Under the pieces are notes generated by a model, which saw nothing but the letters and a program-made list of their open reading frames with translations, had not been told where the DNA came from and searched no databases. From contig CAYLIP010000083.1 of assembly GCA_964383855.1 (NCBI GenBank), positions 1-8,914 of the forward strand: 8,914 bases of DNA. Direction: 5' to 3'. The DNA comes from CAZHAC01 sp964383855 (GTDB lineage: Bacteria > Chloroflexota > Dormibacteria > Dormibacterales > Dormibacteraceae). The position numbers were made by a program, and so were the translations under genes. Shown one piece after another: positions 1 through 7,522 of this stretch. Each line of letters opens with the position of its first letter. Position 1 is the first letter of the stretch.

Positions 1-1
1 C

Positions 2-133
2 GCCGCCGACCGCCGCCGGCTCGGCCGGCCGGCCCCGGCCCGGGCCGCCCTGGAACCCAGGTCGAGCGGCGGGCCGAGCGGCGCGTCGAGCGGGGGATCG
101 ACCGAGGTGCCGGCGGCCGACCCCGCGGCCTGA
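2..133 (+). CDS. C-terminal tail of an unidentified gene (5' truncated by window edge)
   Basis: This frame is open from the window edge to a TGA at 131-133 and gives about 43 residues rich in Ala, Gly, Ser, Pro and Arg, ending EVPAADPAA. The middle is a run of four-residue units (SSGG, PSGA, SSGG, STEV) encoded by degenerate 12-bp repeats, as in disordered C-terminal tails of high-GC actinobacterial proteins. The other two forward frames are also open here, so the frame choice rests on composition and on the stop lying in a hairpin shared with the convergent gene. No domain is visible and no function can be given. It could also be non-coding. Confidence 0.4.
   Translation, partial: AADRRRLGRPAPARAALEPRSSGGPSGASSGGSTEVPAADPAA
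61..108 (+). repeat. Four degenerate 12-bp tandem units
   Basis: Four consecutive 12-mers read GTCGAGCGGCGG, GCCGAGCGGCGC, GTCGAGCGGGGG and ATCGACCGAGGT. The first three differ from one another at only one to three positions; the fourth has decayed. Because 12 is a multiple of three they add four-residue units in any frame; in the frame ending at 133 they encode Ser/Gly-rich tetrapeptides. This is probably a coding microsatellite in a flexible protein tail. Confidence 0.55.
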
Positions 134-149
134 GGCGCGAGCCTCAGGC
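128..149. terminator. Hairpin shared by two convergent stop codons
   Basis: A perfect 9-bp inverted repeat (128-136 with 141-149) encloses a GCGA loop, a GNRA-type tetraloop when read on the plus strand. The plus-strand TGA (131-133) is in the left arm and the minus-strand gene's TGA (complement of 144-146) is in the right arm. No U-tract follows on either side, so it is not a classical intrinsic terminator. Its place exactly between convergent genes suggests a bidirectional terminator or 3'-end stabiliser. The pairing is seen; the role is inferred. Confidence 0.6.
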
Positions 150-599
150 GCCGGCGCGCCGGATCTGCTGAGCGTGGTCGTGGCAGTGCGCGGCGTAGAT
201 CTCGAGCCACTTCTCCACGCTGTAGGGCCCGCTCTCGGAATGGGTTCCCGCCCGTTTCCAGTCCGGTTCGTCCAGCAGCTCGAGTATGGAGAGCGAGGTC
301 GCCCTGGCCGCGCGCACGGCGGCCAGGGCGGGAGCGATCGGCCGCCGCGAGTAGTGCAGGCGGCGCGCCCACTCGGCCTGGTCGTAGCCCTGGATCAGCG
401 GCCCCTCCTCGGCGAGCAGCTTGCGCAGCCGGATGCAGGCCATGGTCTCGCTGTCGGCGCAGTGGTTCACCACCTCGCGCGGCGTCCACTCGCCAGGGCC
501 GGGCCGGCGGTCGAGCTGGGCCTCGGTCATCCCGGCGACCGCGGCCTCCAGCTCGTCGGGGCCCTCCCGGTAGCGCTGCAGGAGCTCGGCGCGCGTCAC
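144..599 (-). CDS. DinB-like four-helix metalloprotein
   Basis: The 151-residue protein matches the DinB/YfiT superfamily in size and pattern. These are four-helix bundles with a three-His metal site; some members are thiol-dependent S-transferases (mycothiol or bacillithiol) and many have no known substrate. Visible marks are the GEWTPREVVNHCADSE block with His46 and Asp49, and the C-terminal HCHDHAQQI block with His138, His140 and His142; His46, His138 and His142 are the likely metal ligands. No signal peptide or membrane segment is seen, so it should be cytoplasmic. The GTG start overlaps the coaA stop as GTGA and has no clear Shine-Dalgarno, which implies translational coupling or re-initiation. 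It is the last gene of the minus-strand cluster. The family call is firm; the reaction is unknown. Confidence 0.85.
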   Translation of the reverse strand: MTRAELLQRYREGPDELEAAVAGMTEAQLDRRPGPGEWTPREVVNHCADSETMACIRLRKLLAEEGPLIQGYDQAEWARRLHYSRRPIAPALAAVRAARATSLSILELLDEPDWKRAGTHSESGPYSVEKWLEIYAAHCHDHAQQIRRAGA

Positions 600-1543
600 A
601 GCTTGCGCAGGCTGACCGATCGCACCTGGTGGTCACCCCCTTTCTCCAGGACCAGCCGGGCCCGGCCCCGCGTGGGGAGGATGTTCTCCCGCAGGTTGAC
701 GCCGTTGATGGAGTCCCAGATGTGCTCGGCGGTCGCCCTCGCCTGCTCGACGGTGAGCTCTCCGTAGCGCCGGAAGTAGGAGTCGGGATTGCGGAATGCG
801 GTCTCGCGGAGCGTCAGGAAGCGCTCGATGTACCAGCGCCGGACGTCCTCTTCGGAAGCGTCGACGTAGATCGTGAAGTCGAAGAAATCGCTGACGAAGA
901 GCTTGCCCTCACCCTTCTGGAGAACGTTCAAGCCCTCGACGATCAGGATGTCCGGGCGGCGCACGATCTTCAGCTCGGCCGGCACGATGTCGTACACCAG
1001 GTGCGAGTAGACGGGGGCGACGACCTTCCGCTCGCCTGACTTGACGGCCGCCACGAACTCGACCAGCTTGCGCACGTCATAGCTCTCGGGGAATCCCTTG
1101 CGGTGCATGAGCATTCGCTTCTCGAGCACCCGGTTGGGGAAGAGGAAGCCGTCGGTGGTGACCAGGTCGACGCGCGGCGTGTTCGGCCAGCGGCTCAACA
1201 GCGCCTGCAGGATGCGCGCCGTCGTGCTCTTCCCGACCGCCACGCTGCCCGCGATGCCGATCACGTAGGGCACCGCCGCCGCCGGCTTGCCGAGGAACAT
1301 GTCGGTGGCGTGGTACAGCCCCTGGGTGGCGTGCACGTAGAGGTTGAGCAGGCGCGAGAGCGGAAGGTAGATGTCCGCCACCTCGTCGAGATCGATGCGC
1401 TCGTTGATGCCCTGGAGCGTGCGCAGGTCCGAGGAGCTGAGCGTGAGCGGCGTCGAGGCTCGCAGCCGAGCCCACTCCTCGCGGCCGAAGACGATGTAGG
1501 GCGAATACTCCTGGCGCTCGGGCACGGAGGCGGCGACGGTCAT
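596..1543 (-). CDS. coaA: Type I pantothenate kinase (CoaA)
   Basis: It phosphorylates pantothenate with ATP to 4'-phosphopantothenate, the first and usually rate-controlling step of coenzyme A synthesis, in the cytoplasm. At 315 residues it is about as long as the E. coli enzyme. The Walker A loop GSVAVGKST is at 99-107 with Lys105. It is followed by VDLVTTDGF (Asp131, catalytic region), MHRKGFPESYD at 146-156, PVYSHLVYD (Tyr179, His181) at 177-185, DILIVEGLNVLQ at 198-209, and the C-terminal ENILPTRGRA block and LRKL end typical of actinobacterial members. All key motifs are intact. The ATG overlaps the stop of the upstream oxidoreductase as ATGA, with a GGAG (complement of 1552-1555) 8 nt before it. 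The stop overlaps the DinB-like gene as GTGA. Family CoaA enzymes are feedback-inhibited by CoA; nothing in the DNA shows separate regulation. Confidence 0.97.
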   Translation of the reverse strand: MTVAASVPERQEYSPYIVFGREEWARLRASTPLTLSSSDLRTLQGINERIDLDEVADIYLPLSRLLNLYVHATQGLYHATDMFLGKPAAAVPYVIGIAGSVAVGKSTTARILQALLSRWPNTPRVDLVTTDGFLFPNRVLEKRMLMHRKGFPESYDVRKLVEFVAAVKSGERKVVAPVYSHLVYDIVPAELKIVRRPDILIVEGLNVLQKGEGKLFVSDFFDFTIYVDASEEDVRRWYIERFLTLRETAFRNPDSYFRRYGELTVEQARATAEHIWDSINGVNLRENILPTRGRARLVLEKGGDHQVRSVSLRKL

Positions 1544-2424
1544 CGCAGCAGCTCCAGGACGGGCGCCACCCGCTCCAGCATCTCGGCGCCGAAGTCGAGG
1601 GCGGGCGAGGTGGAAAGGGAAAGGATGACGTGCTCGGCGCCGAGATCGGCGTAGCGCCGGATCGCCGCGGCCACCTGCTCTGGCGCGCCCGTGATCGCCT
1701 GCGTGTCGCGCGGCATCCGCGCGTGCTCCCGCCCACGCTCGAGCGCTCGCTCGGCCTCCTCGCCGGCCAGGGGCAGCACCGAGAGTCCGGCGCTGATGGT
1801 GACCGGGGCCTCCCTGCCCTCAGCCGCAACCGCCTCGCGCAGCCGGCCCACCCGCTCCTCGAACCAGGCCGGGTCGCCGGCTCCCCAGACCCCGTTCCAG
1901 CCGTCGGCGAGCCGGGCGGTGATCCGCATCATTCGCGGGCCCCCGCCGCCTACCCACACCGGCGGCGCCCGGCCGGGCACCACGACGTCGCCGTCGAAGG
2001 CGCGGCGGAGATCTTCGAGCCAGCCCTCGAAGCGCGAAACCACGTGGTCGAAGGGCAGGCGCGCGGCCTCGAACTCCGGCTCATACCAGCCGGCCCCCAC
2101 GCCGCAGACCAGGCGCCCCCCGCTCAGGTCCTGCAGCGTCATCGCCTCGCGCGCGACCTGGGCCGGCGGCCGGAACGCGGCGCACAGGACCAGCGGTCCG
2201 ATCTCGACCTTCCTGGTGCTCGCCGCGACCGCGGACAGCAGCAGCATGGCGTCGTGGGCGAACACCCGGCGGCCCCGGTTGGTGGCGCCGAAGAAGTGAT
2301 CGGCCAGCCACACCGAGTCAAATCCCAGGGCCTCCGCCCGCGCCGCCCGGCCGGCCAGCTCGGACGGGCTCAAGGTGCGCGCCGAGCCGGCATCGGTGAT
2401 GTGCAGGAAGAGGCCGACCTTCAC
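1540..2424 (-). CDS. LLM-class (luciferase-like) flavin/F420-dependent oxidoreductase
   Basis: The 294-residue protein has the features of the bacterial luciferase-like TIM-barrel family, which uses FMN or coenzyme F420. Its N-terminal strand is MKVGLFLHIT. GFDSVWLADHFF at 34-45 is the usual cofactor-side motif, LSGGRLVCGVGAGWYEPEF spans 100-118, PPVWVGGGGPRMMRI 154-168 with LADGWNG 172-178, and the C-terminal ITGAPEQVAAAIRRYADLGA 244-263 block is also standard. Such proteins in F420-producing actinobacteria are commonly F420-dependent dehydrogenases or reductases. The cofactor and substrate cannot be read from sequence. The GTG start has no Shine-Dalgarno but has TAGGCT 7 nt upstream, suggesting a leaderless transcript starting inside the lldP-coaA cluster. 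The stop overlaps coaA by 4 bp, so this gene, coaA and the DinB-like gene form one operon. It lies 39 bp after lldP. Confidence 0.9.
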   Translation of the reverse strand: MKVGLFLHITDAGSARTLSPSELAGRAARAEALGFDSVWLADHFFGATNRGRRVFAHDAMLLLSAVAASTRKVEIGPLVLCAAFRPPAQVAREAMTLQDLSGGRLVCGVGAGWYEPEFEAARLPFDHVVSRFEGWLEDLRRAFDGDVVVPGRAPPVWVGGGGPRMMRITARLADGWNGVWGAGDPAWFEERVGRLREAVAAEGREAPVTISAGLSVLPLAGEEAERALERGREHARMPRDTQAITGAPEQVAAAIRRYADLGAEHVILSLSTSPALDFGAEMLERVAPVLELLR

Positions 2425-2431
2425 ACGGGCA

Positions 2432-2437
2432 AGCCTA
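2432..2437 (-). promoter_or_regulatory. -10-like TAGGCT for leaderless start of the LLM gene
   Basis: On the minus strand TAGGCT fits the actinobacterial TANNNT -10 pattern and ends 7 nt before the GTG at 2424, the spacing that puts the transcription start at or next to the start codon. A TTGACC (complement of 2451-2456) lies upstream, but the 13-nt spacing is short for a standard -35. It is positioned in the 39-bp gap after lldP, so it would give the LLM-coaA-dinB part of the cluster its own promoter. Inferred. Confidence 0.45.
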
Positions 2438-2463
2438 GTCTGAACCGCCCGGTCAAGCCTCGT

Positions 2464-4362
2464 TCACGGGGTCGGCGGGATGATCCCGGGAAGGACGTAT
2501 GCCTCGGCCATGGCGACCAGGCCGACCAGCGAGGTGAGGATCAGGCTGTAGCCGATCACCCGGCGGAAGATCTCGCCCTCGGCCCCGACCCGGTTGACGC
2601 CCGCTGCCCCGACCGACAGGTTCTGGGGGCTGATCATCTTGCCCATCACGCCACCTGACGAGTTGGTCCCGGCGGTGAGGATCGGGCTCAGATGCTGCAG
2701 CTTGGCGGTCTGCGCCTGGAGCGGACCGAAGAGGGTGTTCGAAGAAGTGTCCGACCCGGTCAGGAAGACGCCCAGGCAGCCCAGGAAGGCGGACACGAAC
2801 GGAAAGACGGCGCCCGTCTTGGAGAGGGCGATGGCGAGCGTCGCGGTCATTCCCGCGTAGTTCATGAGCGAGGAGATGGCGAGGATGAACGCGATCGTGA
2901 CGATGGGCAGGGCTAGCTGCCGAAGCGTCCGCCCGTAGGTCACGAAGAAGGTGGTCACGGGCACGCCGCGGGCGAGCATGAAGAGGAAGGCGATGACCGC
3001 GGCGTAGAGGACCAGGGAGCCGGCGGCGGCCAGGAGGTCCCAGTTGAAGACGAGGTTGTAGGCGGTCGGCTTGGACTTGATCGGGGGCGCCTGCTGGATC
3101 AGGCTGACCGGCTTCCCCTTCTTCTCTGTGTAGGAGCCGGGCCAGTAGAAGTTCCAGTCGGGGAACTTGAATGCCTGGCGGTCCTTCGCCGGATCGGGGC
3201 CGATCCACGGAAGCGGGCAGAGCTTGAAGTCGGGCGTGCCGCACTTCAGATCCGCGGTCACGTTGGCCGGCGTGCGCAGCGCGGTCTTCGGGTCGTTGGG
3301 CGGATGGCCGCTGAAGAAGGGCAGGTTGCCCATCTGGCCGACCAGGATGACCACGACAAGGATCACGTACATCAGGTAGGCGCGCAGGATCCGGCCGGGC
3401 GGATCGACGGTGGTGTCGTCCACCGGTCCCCGCACCAGCGGCGCCGCCTCGCCGAGGCCACCCATCACCGGCTGCGTCCGCCGCCCACCGTCCGCCTCGA
3501 ACGACCACACCTCCCGCGGTCGCCAGAAGCGGAGCAGGAGGGCCAGGGCGCCCATGGCGACCAGGGCGGCGACGATGTCGGTCAGCTCGGGACCGACGAA
3601 GTTCGAGACCAGGAACTGGACCACGGCAAAGCTGACGCCGGACACCACGACCGCCGGCAGCACCTGGCGCATCCGCCGCCAGCCGGCAAGCACGACGATC
3701 AGGTAGCCGGGGATCAGGACCGAGAAGAGAGGGAGCTGGCGGCCGACCATCTGGGAGAGGGCCAGCGTCACGGCCCCGGCGTCCTTGGAGCCGATCACCG
3801 GCGCGACCAGGCCGCCCAGCGTCACCACCGGGATGCCGATCGATCCGAAGGCGACCGGCGCCGTGTTGGCGAGCAGCGCCAGCACCGCGGCCGTGATCGG
3901 TTCGAAGCCGAGCCCGGCCAGGATGGACGCCGAGATGGCGACCGGCGCGCCGAACCCGGCGATGCCCTCCATGAGGGCGCCGAAGCAGAAGGCGACCAGC
4001 AGCGCCTGCAGCCGGCGGTCGTCGGTGAGGCGCGCCAGCGAGCGCCGGATGACGTCGAAGTCGCCGCTGGCGACGGTCAGGTTGTGGAAGAAGACGGCGT
4101 TGAGGACGACCCAGCTGATCGGCCAGAGGCCGAAGGCCATACCCTGGGTCGCGGTCGAGACCGTGAGCTTAAACGGCATTCCCCACACCAGCCAGGCCAG
4201 CACGAAGGCCGACAGCATGGCGATGATCGCCGAGAGCCAGGCGGCGAGCCGGAGCACGGCCAGCAGCACGAAGAGGATGAGGAGAGGCAGCACCGCGACC
4301 GCGGCGGAGAGCACGAGGCTGCCGGCGACCGGCTGGTAAACCTGGGTAAACGTCAGCGCCAT
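2464..4362 (-). CDS. lldP: L-lactate permease (LctP/LldP family)
   Basis: A multi-pass inner-membrane transporter for L-lactate, and in some members D-lactate or glycolate. The ATG at 4362 is chosen because MALTFTQVYQPVAGS aligns with the E. coli LldP N-terminus; extending upstream would read into the divergent gene. Family motifs are clear: GLWPISWVV 78-86, CFGALMEGIAGFGAPVA 126-142, NTAPVAFGSIGIP 166-178, LTGSDTSSNTLFGPLQ 534-549, and GGVMGKMISPQ 570-580. At 632 residues it is about 80 longer than E. coli LldP (551). Most of the excess is a polar loop at roughly 350-432, between two membrane segments, holding Cys374 and Cys382 and many Pro, Asp, Lys and aromatic residues. The start is preceded directly by GTGAGGGA, very close for a Shine-Dalgarno. 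It is divergent from the acyl-CoA synthetase across 60 bp. No lactate dehydrogenase gene is adjacent here. Confidence 0.94.
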   Translation of the reverse strand: MALTFTQVYQPVAGSLVLSAAVAVLPLLILFVLLAVLRLAAWLSAIIAMLSAFVLAWLVWGMPFKLTVSTATQGMAFGLWPISWVVLNAVFFHNLTVASGDFDVIRRSLARLTDDRRLQALLVAFCFGALMEGIAGFGAPVAISASILAGLGFEPITAAVLALLANTAPVAFGSIGIPVVTLGGLVAPVIGSKDAGAVTLALSQMVGRQLPLFSVLIPGYLIVVLAGWRRMRQVLPAVVVSGVSFAVVQFLVSNFVGPELTDIVAALVAMGALALLLRFWRPREVWSFEADGGRRTQPVMGGLGEAAPLVRGPVDDTTVDPPGRILRAYLMYVILVVVILVGQMGNLPFFSGHPPNDPKTALRTPANVTADLKCGTPDFKLCPLPWIGPDPAKDRQAFKFPDWNFYWPGSYTEKKGKPVSLIQQAPPIKSKPTAYNLVFNWDLLAAAGSLVLYAAVIAFLFMLARGVPVTTFFVTYGRTLRQLALPIVTIAFILAISSLMNYAGMTATLAIALSKTGAVFPFVSAFLGCLGVFLTGSDTSSNTLFGPLQAQTAKLQHLSPILTAGTNSSGGVMGKMISPQNLSVGAAGVNRVGAEGEIFRRVIGYSLILTSLVGLVAMAEAYVLPGIIPPTP

Positions 4363-4377
4363 TCCCTCACATTTACC
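4335..4377. repeat. Three GGTAAA/TTTACC hexamers around the lldP start
   Basis: GGTAAA occurs at 4335-4340 and 4345-4350, exactly 10 bp apart, and its complement TTTACC at 4372-4377, across the start codon of lldP. The two inner copies lie in codons for Phe-Thr-Gln-Val-Tyr, so their sequence is partly constrained by protein. One-helical-turn spacing would suit a regulator binding one DNA face near the divergent lldP/acyl-CoA synthetase promoters. The repeats are visible; an operator role is speculative. Confidence 0.25.
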
Positions 4378-4408
4378 ACCACGTTGCTGGCAGCCCAAAT
4401 AACCAGGC

Positions 4409-4414
4409 GATAAT
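4409..4414 (+). promoter_or_regulatory. -10-like GATAAT for leaderless start of the acyl-CoA synthetase
   Basis: GATAAT differs from the sigma-70 consensus TATAAT at one base and ends 8 nt before the GTG at 4423. No Shine-Dalgarno lies between them. A possible -35, TTGCTG at 4384-4389, is 19 nt upstream, a little far. It sits in the relatively AT-rich 60-bp gap shared with the divergent lldP. Position and lack of a ribosome site suggest a leaderless or near-leaderless mRNA. Confidence 0.5.
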
Positions 4415-4422
4415 CGAACCGG

Positions 4423-6177
<1,755 letters not shown>

Positions 6178-6184
6178 CCCGGAC

Positions 6185-6190
6185 TAGACT
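6185..6190 (+). promoter_or_regulatory. -10-like TAGACT for leaderless start of the small Cys-rich gene
   Basis: TAGACT matches TANNNT and ends 6 nt before the GTG at 6197, with no Shine-Dalgarno in between. The same hexamer lies 7 nt before the GTG at 7536. It sits in the 19-bp gap after the acyl-CoA synthetase stop, so the small gene may be expressed both by read-through and from its own promoter. No convincing -35 is seen. Confidence 0.5.
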
Positions 6191-6196
6191 CCGAGC

Positions 6197-6556
6197 GTGG
6201 CCGGCCCGGTCGACCTCTCCGAGGTCCACGTCGCGCTGGACCGCCTCCGGCGGCAGCTCTGCCACTGCGGTCTGCAGGGCGAATGCCTGGGCTGCAAGGG
6301 CATCGAGATGGTGCGGGCGCAGGTCGAGGCGGTGGCCGCCGCCGCCTCTCAGCCGGTCCTGATGCAGGTGGCGCAGGAGGCGGCGATGAAGGACATGTCG
6401 TCCCAGTTCGAGGCGATGGCGCAGCGGCTGATGGACGACCCCGACGTGCGCCGGGCCGCAGAGGCGATGCAGCAGCGCGTAATGGAGGACCCCGACACGC
6501 GCCGGCTGCTGGAGGAGCTCATGCGCCGGCTGGGCGGGCTGCCGCCCGAGGAGTAA
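6197..6556 (+). CDS. Small Cys-cluster protein with duplicated DPD.RR helical motif
   Basis: I do not recognise this 119-residue protein. Its N-terminal part has a tight cysteine cluster, LCHCGLQGECLGCKG, with Cys22, His23, Cys24, Cys30 and Cys33, spaced like a small zinc knuckle or Fe-S site. The rest is predicted helical, rich in Ala, Gln, Glu and Met, and carries a tandem motif 17 residues apart: RLMDDPDVRR at 77-86 and RVMEDPDTRR at 94-103. The Met/DP/leucine pattern recalls STI1-type chaperone-binding (DP) domains, but that is only a resemblance. There is no signal peptide or membrane segment. The GTG start is supported by TAGACT 6 nt upstream; the stop is TAA just before the assembly gap. 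It follows the acyl-CoA synthetase on the same strand. It could be a small metal-binding adaptor; function unknown. Confidence 0.75.
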   Translation: MAGPVDLSEVHVALDRLRRQLCHCGLQGECLGCKGIEMVRAQVEAVAAAASQPVLMQVAQEAAMKDMSSQFEAMAQRLMDDPDVRRAAEAMQQRVMEDPDTRRLLEELMRRLGGLPPEE

Positions 6557-6558
6557 GG

Positions 6559-6658
6559 NNNNNNNNNNNNNNNNNNNNNNNNNNNNNNNNNNNNNNNNNN
6601 NNNNNNNNNNNNNNNNNNNNNNNNNNNNNNNNNNNNNNNNNNNNNNNNNNNNNNNNNN
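6559..6658. other. Assembly gap of 100 N
   Basis: Exactly 100 unknown bases, the conventional length for a scaffold gap of unspecified size. It lies between the 3' ends of two convergent, apparently complete genes, so no visible gene is broken, but one or more small genes could be missing and the true distance is not known. The 49 bases after it (6659-6707) hold only a weak GC-rich imperfect hairpin and nothing else I can identify. Confidence 0.98.
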
Positions 6659-6707
6659 GGTTCGCCGTCCGGAGGGCGGGTCCGGGCCGGCACGACGGAG
6701 GAAAGTT

Positions 6708-7448
6708 CTAGGTCGTGGCCGAGGTCGGCGCCGGCGCCGGCTTGTTCGGGCGCTGCGGCATCGACTGGCTCCAGAAGGGCAGCGGAGCCGTCTTCAGCTT
6801 GTTGAGCGCCTCGTCCTCCTGGGCCTGCGTGATGGTCTTGGCCTGGACCTTGGCGTCGAGGTCCGCCTTGACCTGCGCGCTCAGGGCGTCGCGGAACTGC
6901 TGCTCGTTCCAGCCCTTCTTGGACTGCGCGATCTGCTGCATGGTCTGCCCGCCTTTCAGCGCCGTCATCAGGTCGGTCTCGCTCATGCCCAGGGCCTTGG
7001 CCGACTCGGCCAGGTACGCCGCGCCGAGGCCCGCCTTGGCGCCACCCATCCCGTGGCCGCCCTGGCGCCCGATGCCCTCGACGCCGAGCCCACTGCAGAG
7101 GTTGCCGGTGGCGGCCCGCTGCTTCATCTGCGAGGCCTGCGCGGCGGTGATCTTGCCGTCCTTGACGGCCTGGTCGAGCGTCTGCCCGAGCGCCGTCTGG
7201 GCGGCCTTCTGGACGTCGCTCGACTTGAGGCCGTGGCCGAGGTCCTTGGCGAAGTTGTTCATGAAGACCTGGCAGTACTGCTGCGCCGCCTGCTGGGCGG
7301 GGTCGTTCTGCCGGGAATTGGAGCTGGTGGCGGCACTGGCGCCGGTCGGGACACCCGCCGCATAGGCGGTGATGGCCACGACCGCGGCCGAGACCAGCAG
7401 CCCGCCGCCGCCGGCCAGGCCGATCTTGGTCAGACGTGAGATACCCAT
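6708..7448 (-). CDS. Secreted or membrane-anchored helical repeat protein, function unknown
   Basis: A 246-residue protein starting at the ATG at 7448. The N-terminus MGISRLTKIG has basic residues, followed by a hydrophobic stretch at about 9-32, so it is either a signal peptide or a single membrane anchor with the rest outside the cytoplasm. Residues 35-55 are a Ser/Gln/Asn linker. Two helical regions share a pattern: LDQAVKDGKITAAQ at 91-104 and LDAKVQAKTITQAQ at 197-210, suggesting an internal duplication with a Gly-rich stretch (129-142) between. Two cysteines, Cys59 and Cys118, could form a disulfide. The helix/ITxAQ/helix style resembles small secreted DUF2680-like proteins of Gram-positive bacteria, recalled and not checked. 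The C-terminal tail is Pro/Ala-rich. It is convergent with the gap-side small gene and divergent from the 7536 gene. Function unknown. Confidence 0.8.
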   Translation of the reverse strand: MGISRLTKIGLAGGGGLLVSAAVVAITAYAAGVPTGASAATSSNSRQNDPAQQAAQQYCQVFMNNFAKDLGHGLKSSDVQKAAQTALGQTLDQAVKDGKITAAQASQMKQRAATGNLCSGLGVEGIGRQGGHGMGGAKAGLGAAYLAESAKALGMSETDLMTALKGGQTMQQIAQSKKGWNEQQFRDALSAQVKADLDAKVQAKTITQAQEDEALNKLKTAPLPFWSQSMPQRPNKPAPAPTSATT

Positions 7449-7454
7449 GTGCCC

Positions 7455-7460
7455 ATTGTT
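7455..7460 (-). promoter_or_regulatory. Weak -10-like AACAAT before the secreted-protein gene
   Basis: On the minus strand AACAAT matches TATAAT at four of six positions and ends 6 nt before the ATG at 7448. No Shine-Dalgarno lies between, which again fits a leaderless start. No -35 at standard spacing is seen. This is the weakest of the five such sites in the window. Confidence 0.3.
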
Positions 7461-7475
7461 TCCGGCCCGGCGGGA

Positions 7476-7520
7476 GCGGCTCCACAACTCCGGGTAAAGC
7501 TTTTGTAAGGGGCGGCTCCA
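7476..7520. repeat. 9-bp direct repeat GCGGCTCCA in the divergent promoter region
   Basis: GCGGCTCCA occurs at 7476-7484 and 7512-7520, 36 bp apart start to start. The second copy ends 2 bp before the TAGACT of the 7536 gene; the first lies about 28-36 bp upstream of the start of the divergent 7448 gene, partly in the short palindrome GGAGCGGCTCC (7473-7483). An AAAGCTTT palindrome (7496-7503) is between them. The two copies could bind a common regulator of both genes. The repeat is real; the role is inferred. Confidence 0.35.
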
Positions 7521-7522
7521 AA

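Noticed and set aside
151..162. 12-bp perfect palindrome CCGGCGCGCCGG
   Set aside because: It lies in the last codons of the DinB-like gene and is made only of G and C; such palindromes arise often in this composition, and there is no sign of site-specific use.
2451..2456. TTGACC (minus strand) as a -35 for the LLM gene
   Set aside because: Only 13 nt separate it from TAGGCT, shorter than the usual 16-18, so it is not listed as part of a standard promoter.
3304..4413. Long plus-strand frame opposite the lactate permease
   Set aside because: The product is almost wholly Arg/Asp/Gln/His low-complexity sequence, typical of antisense to membrane-protein codons; the minus-strand frame matches the LctP family along its length.
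6665..6679. Imperfect hairpin after the gap (CCGTCC/GGGCGG with 3-nt loop)
   Set aside because: Only six pairs including a G-T wobble, with no U-tract; such pairings are frequent at this GC content, and the flanking sequence is unknown because of the gap.
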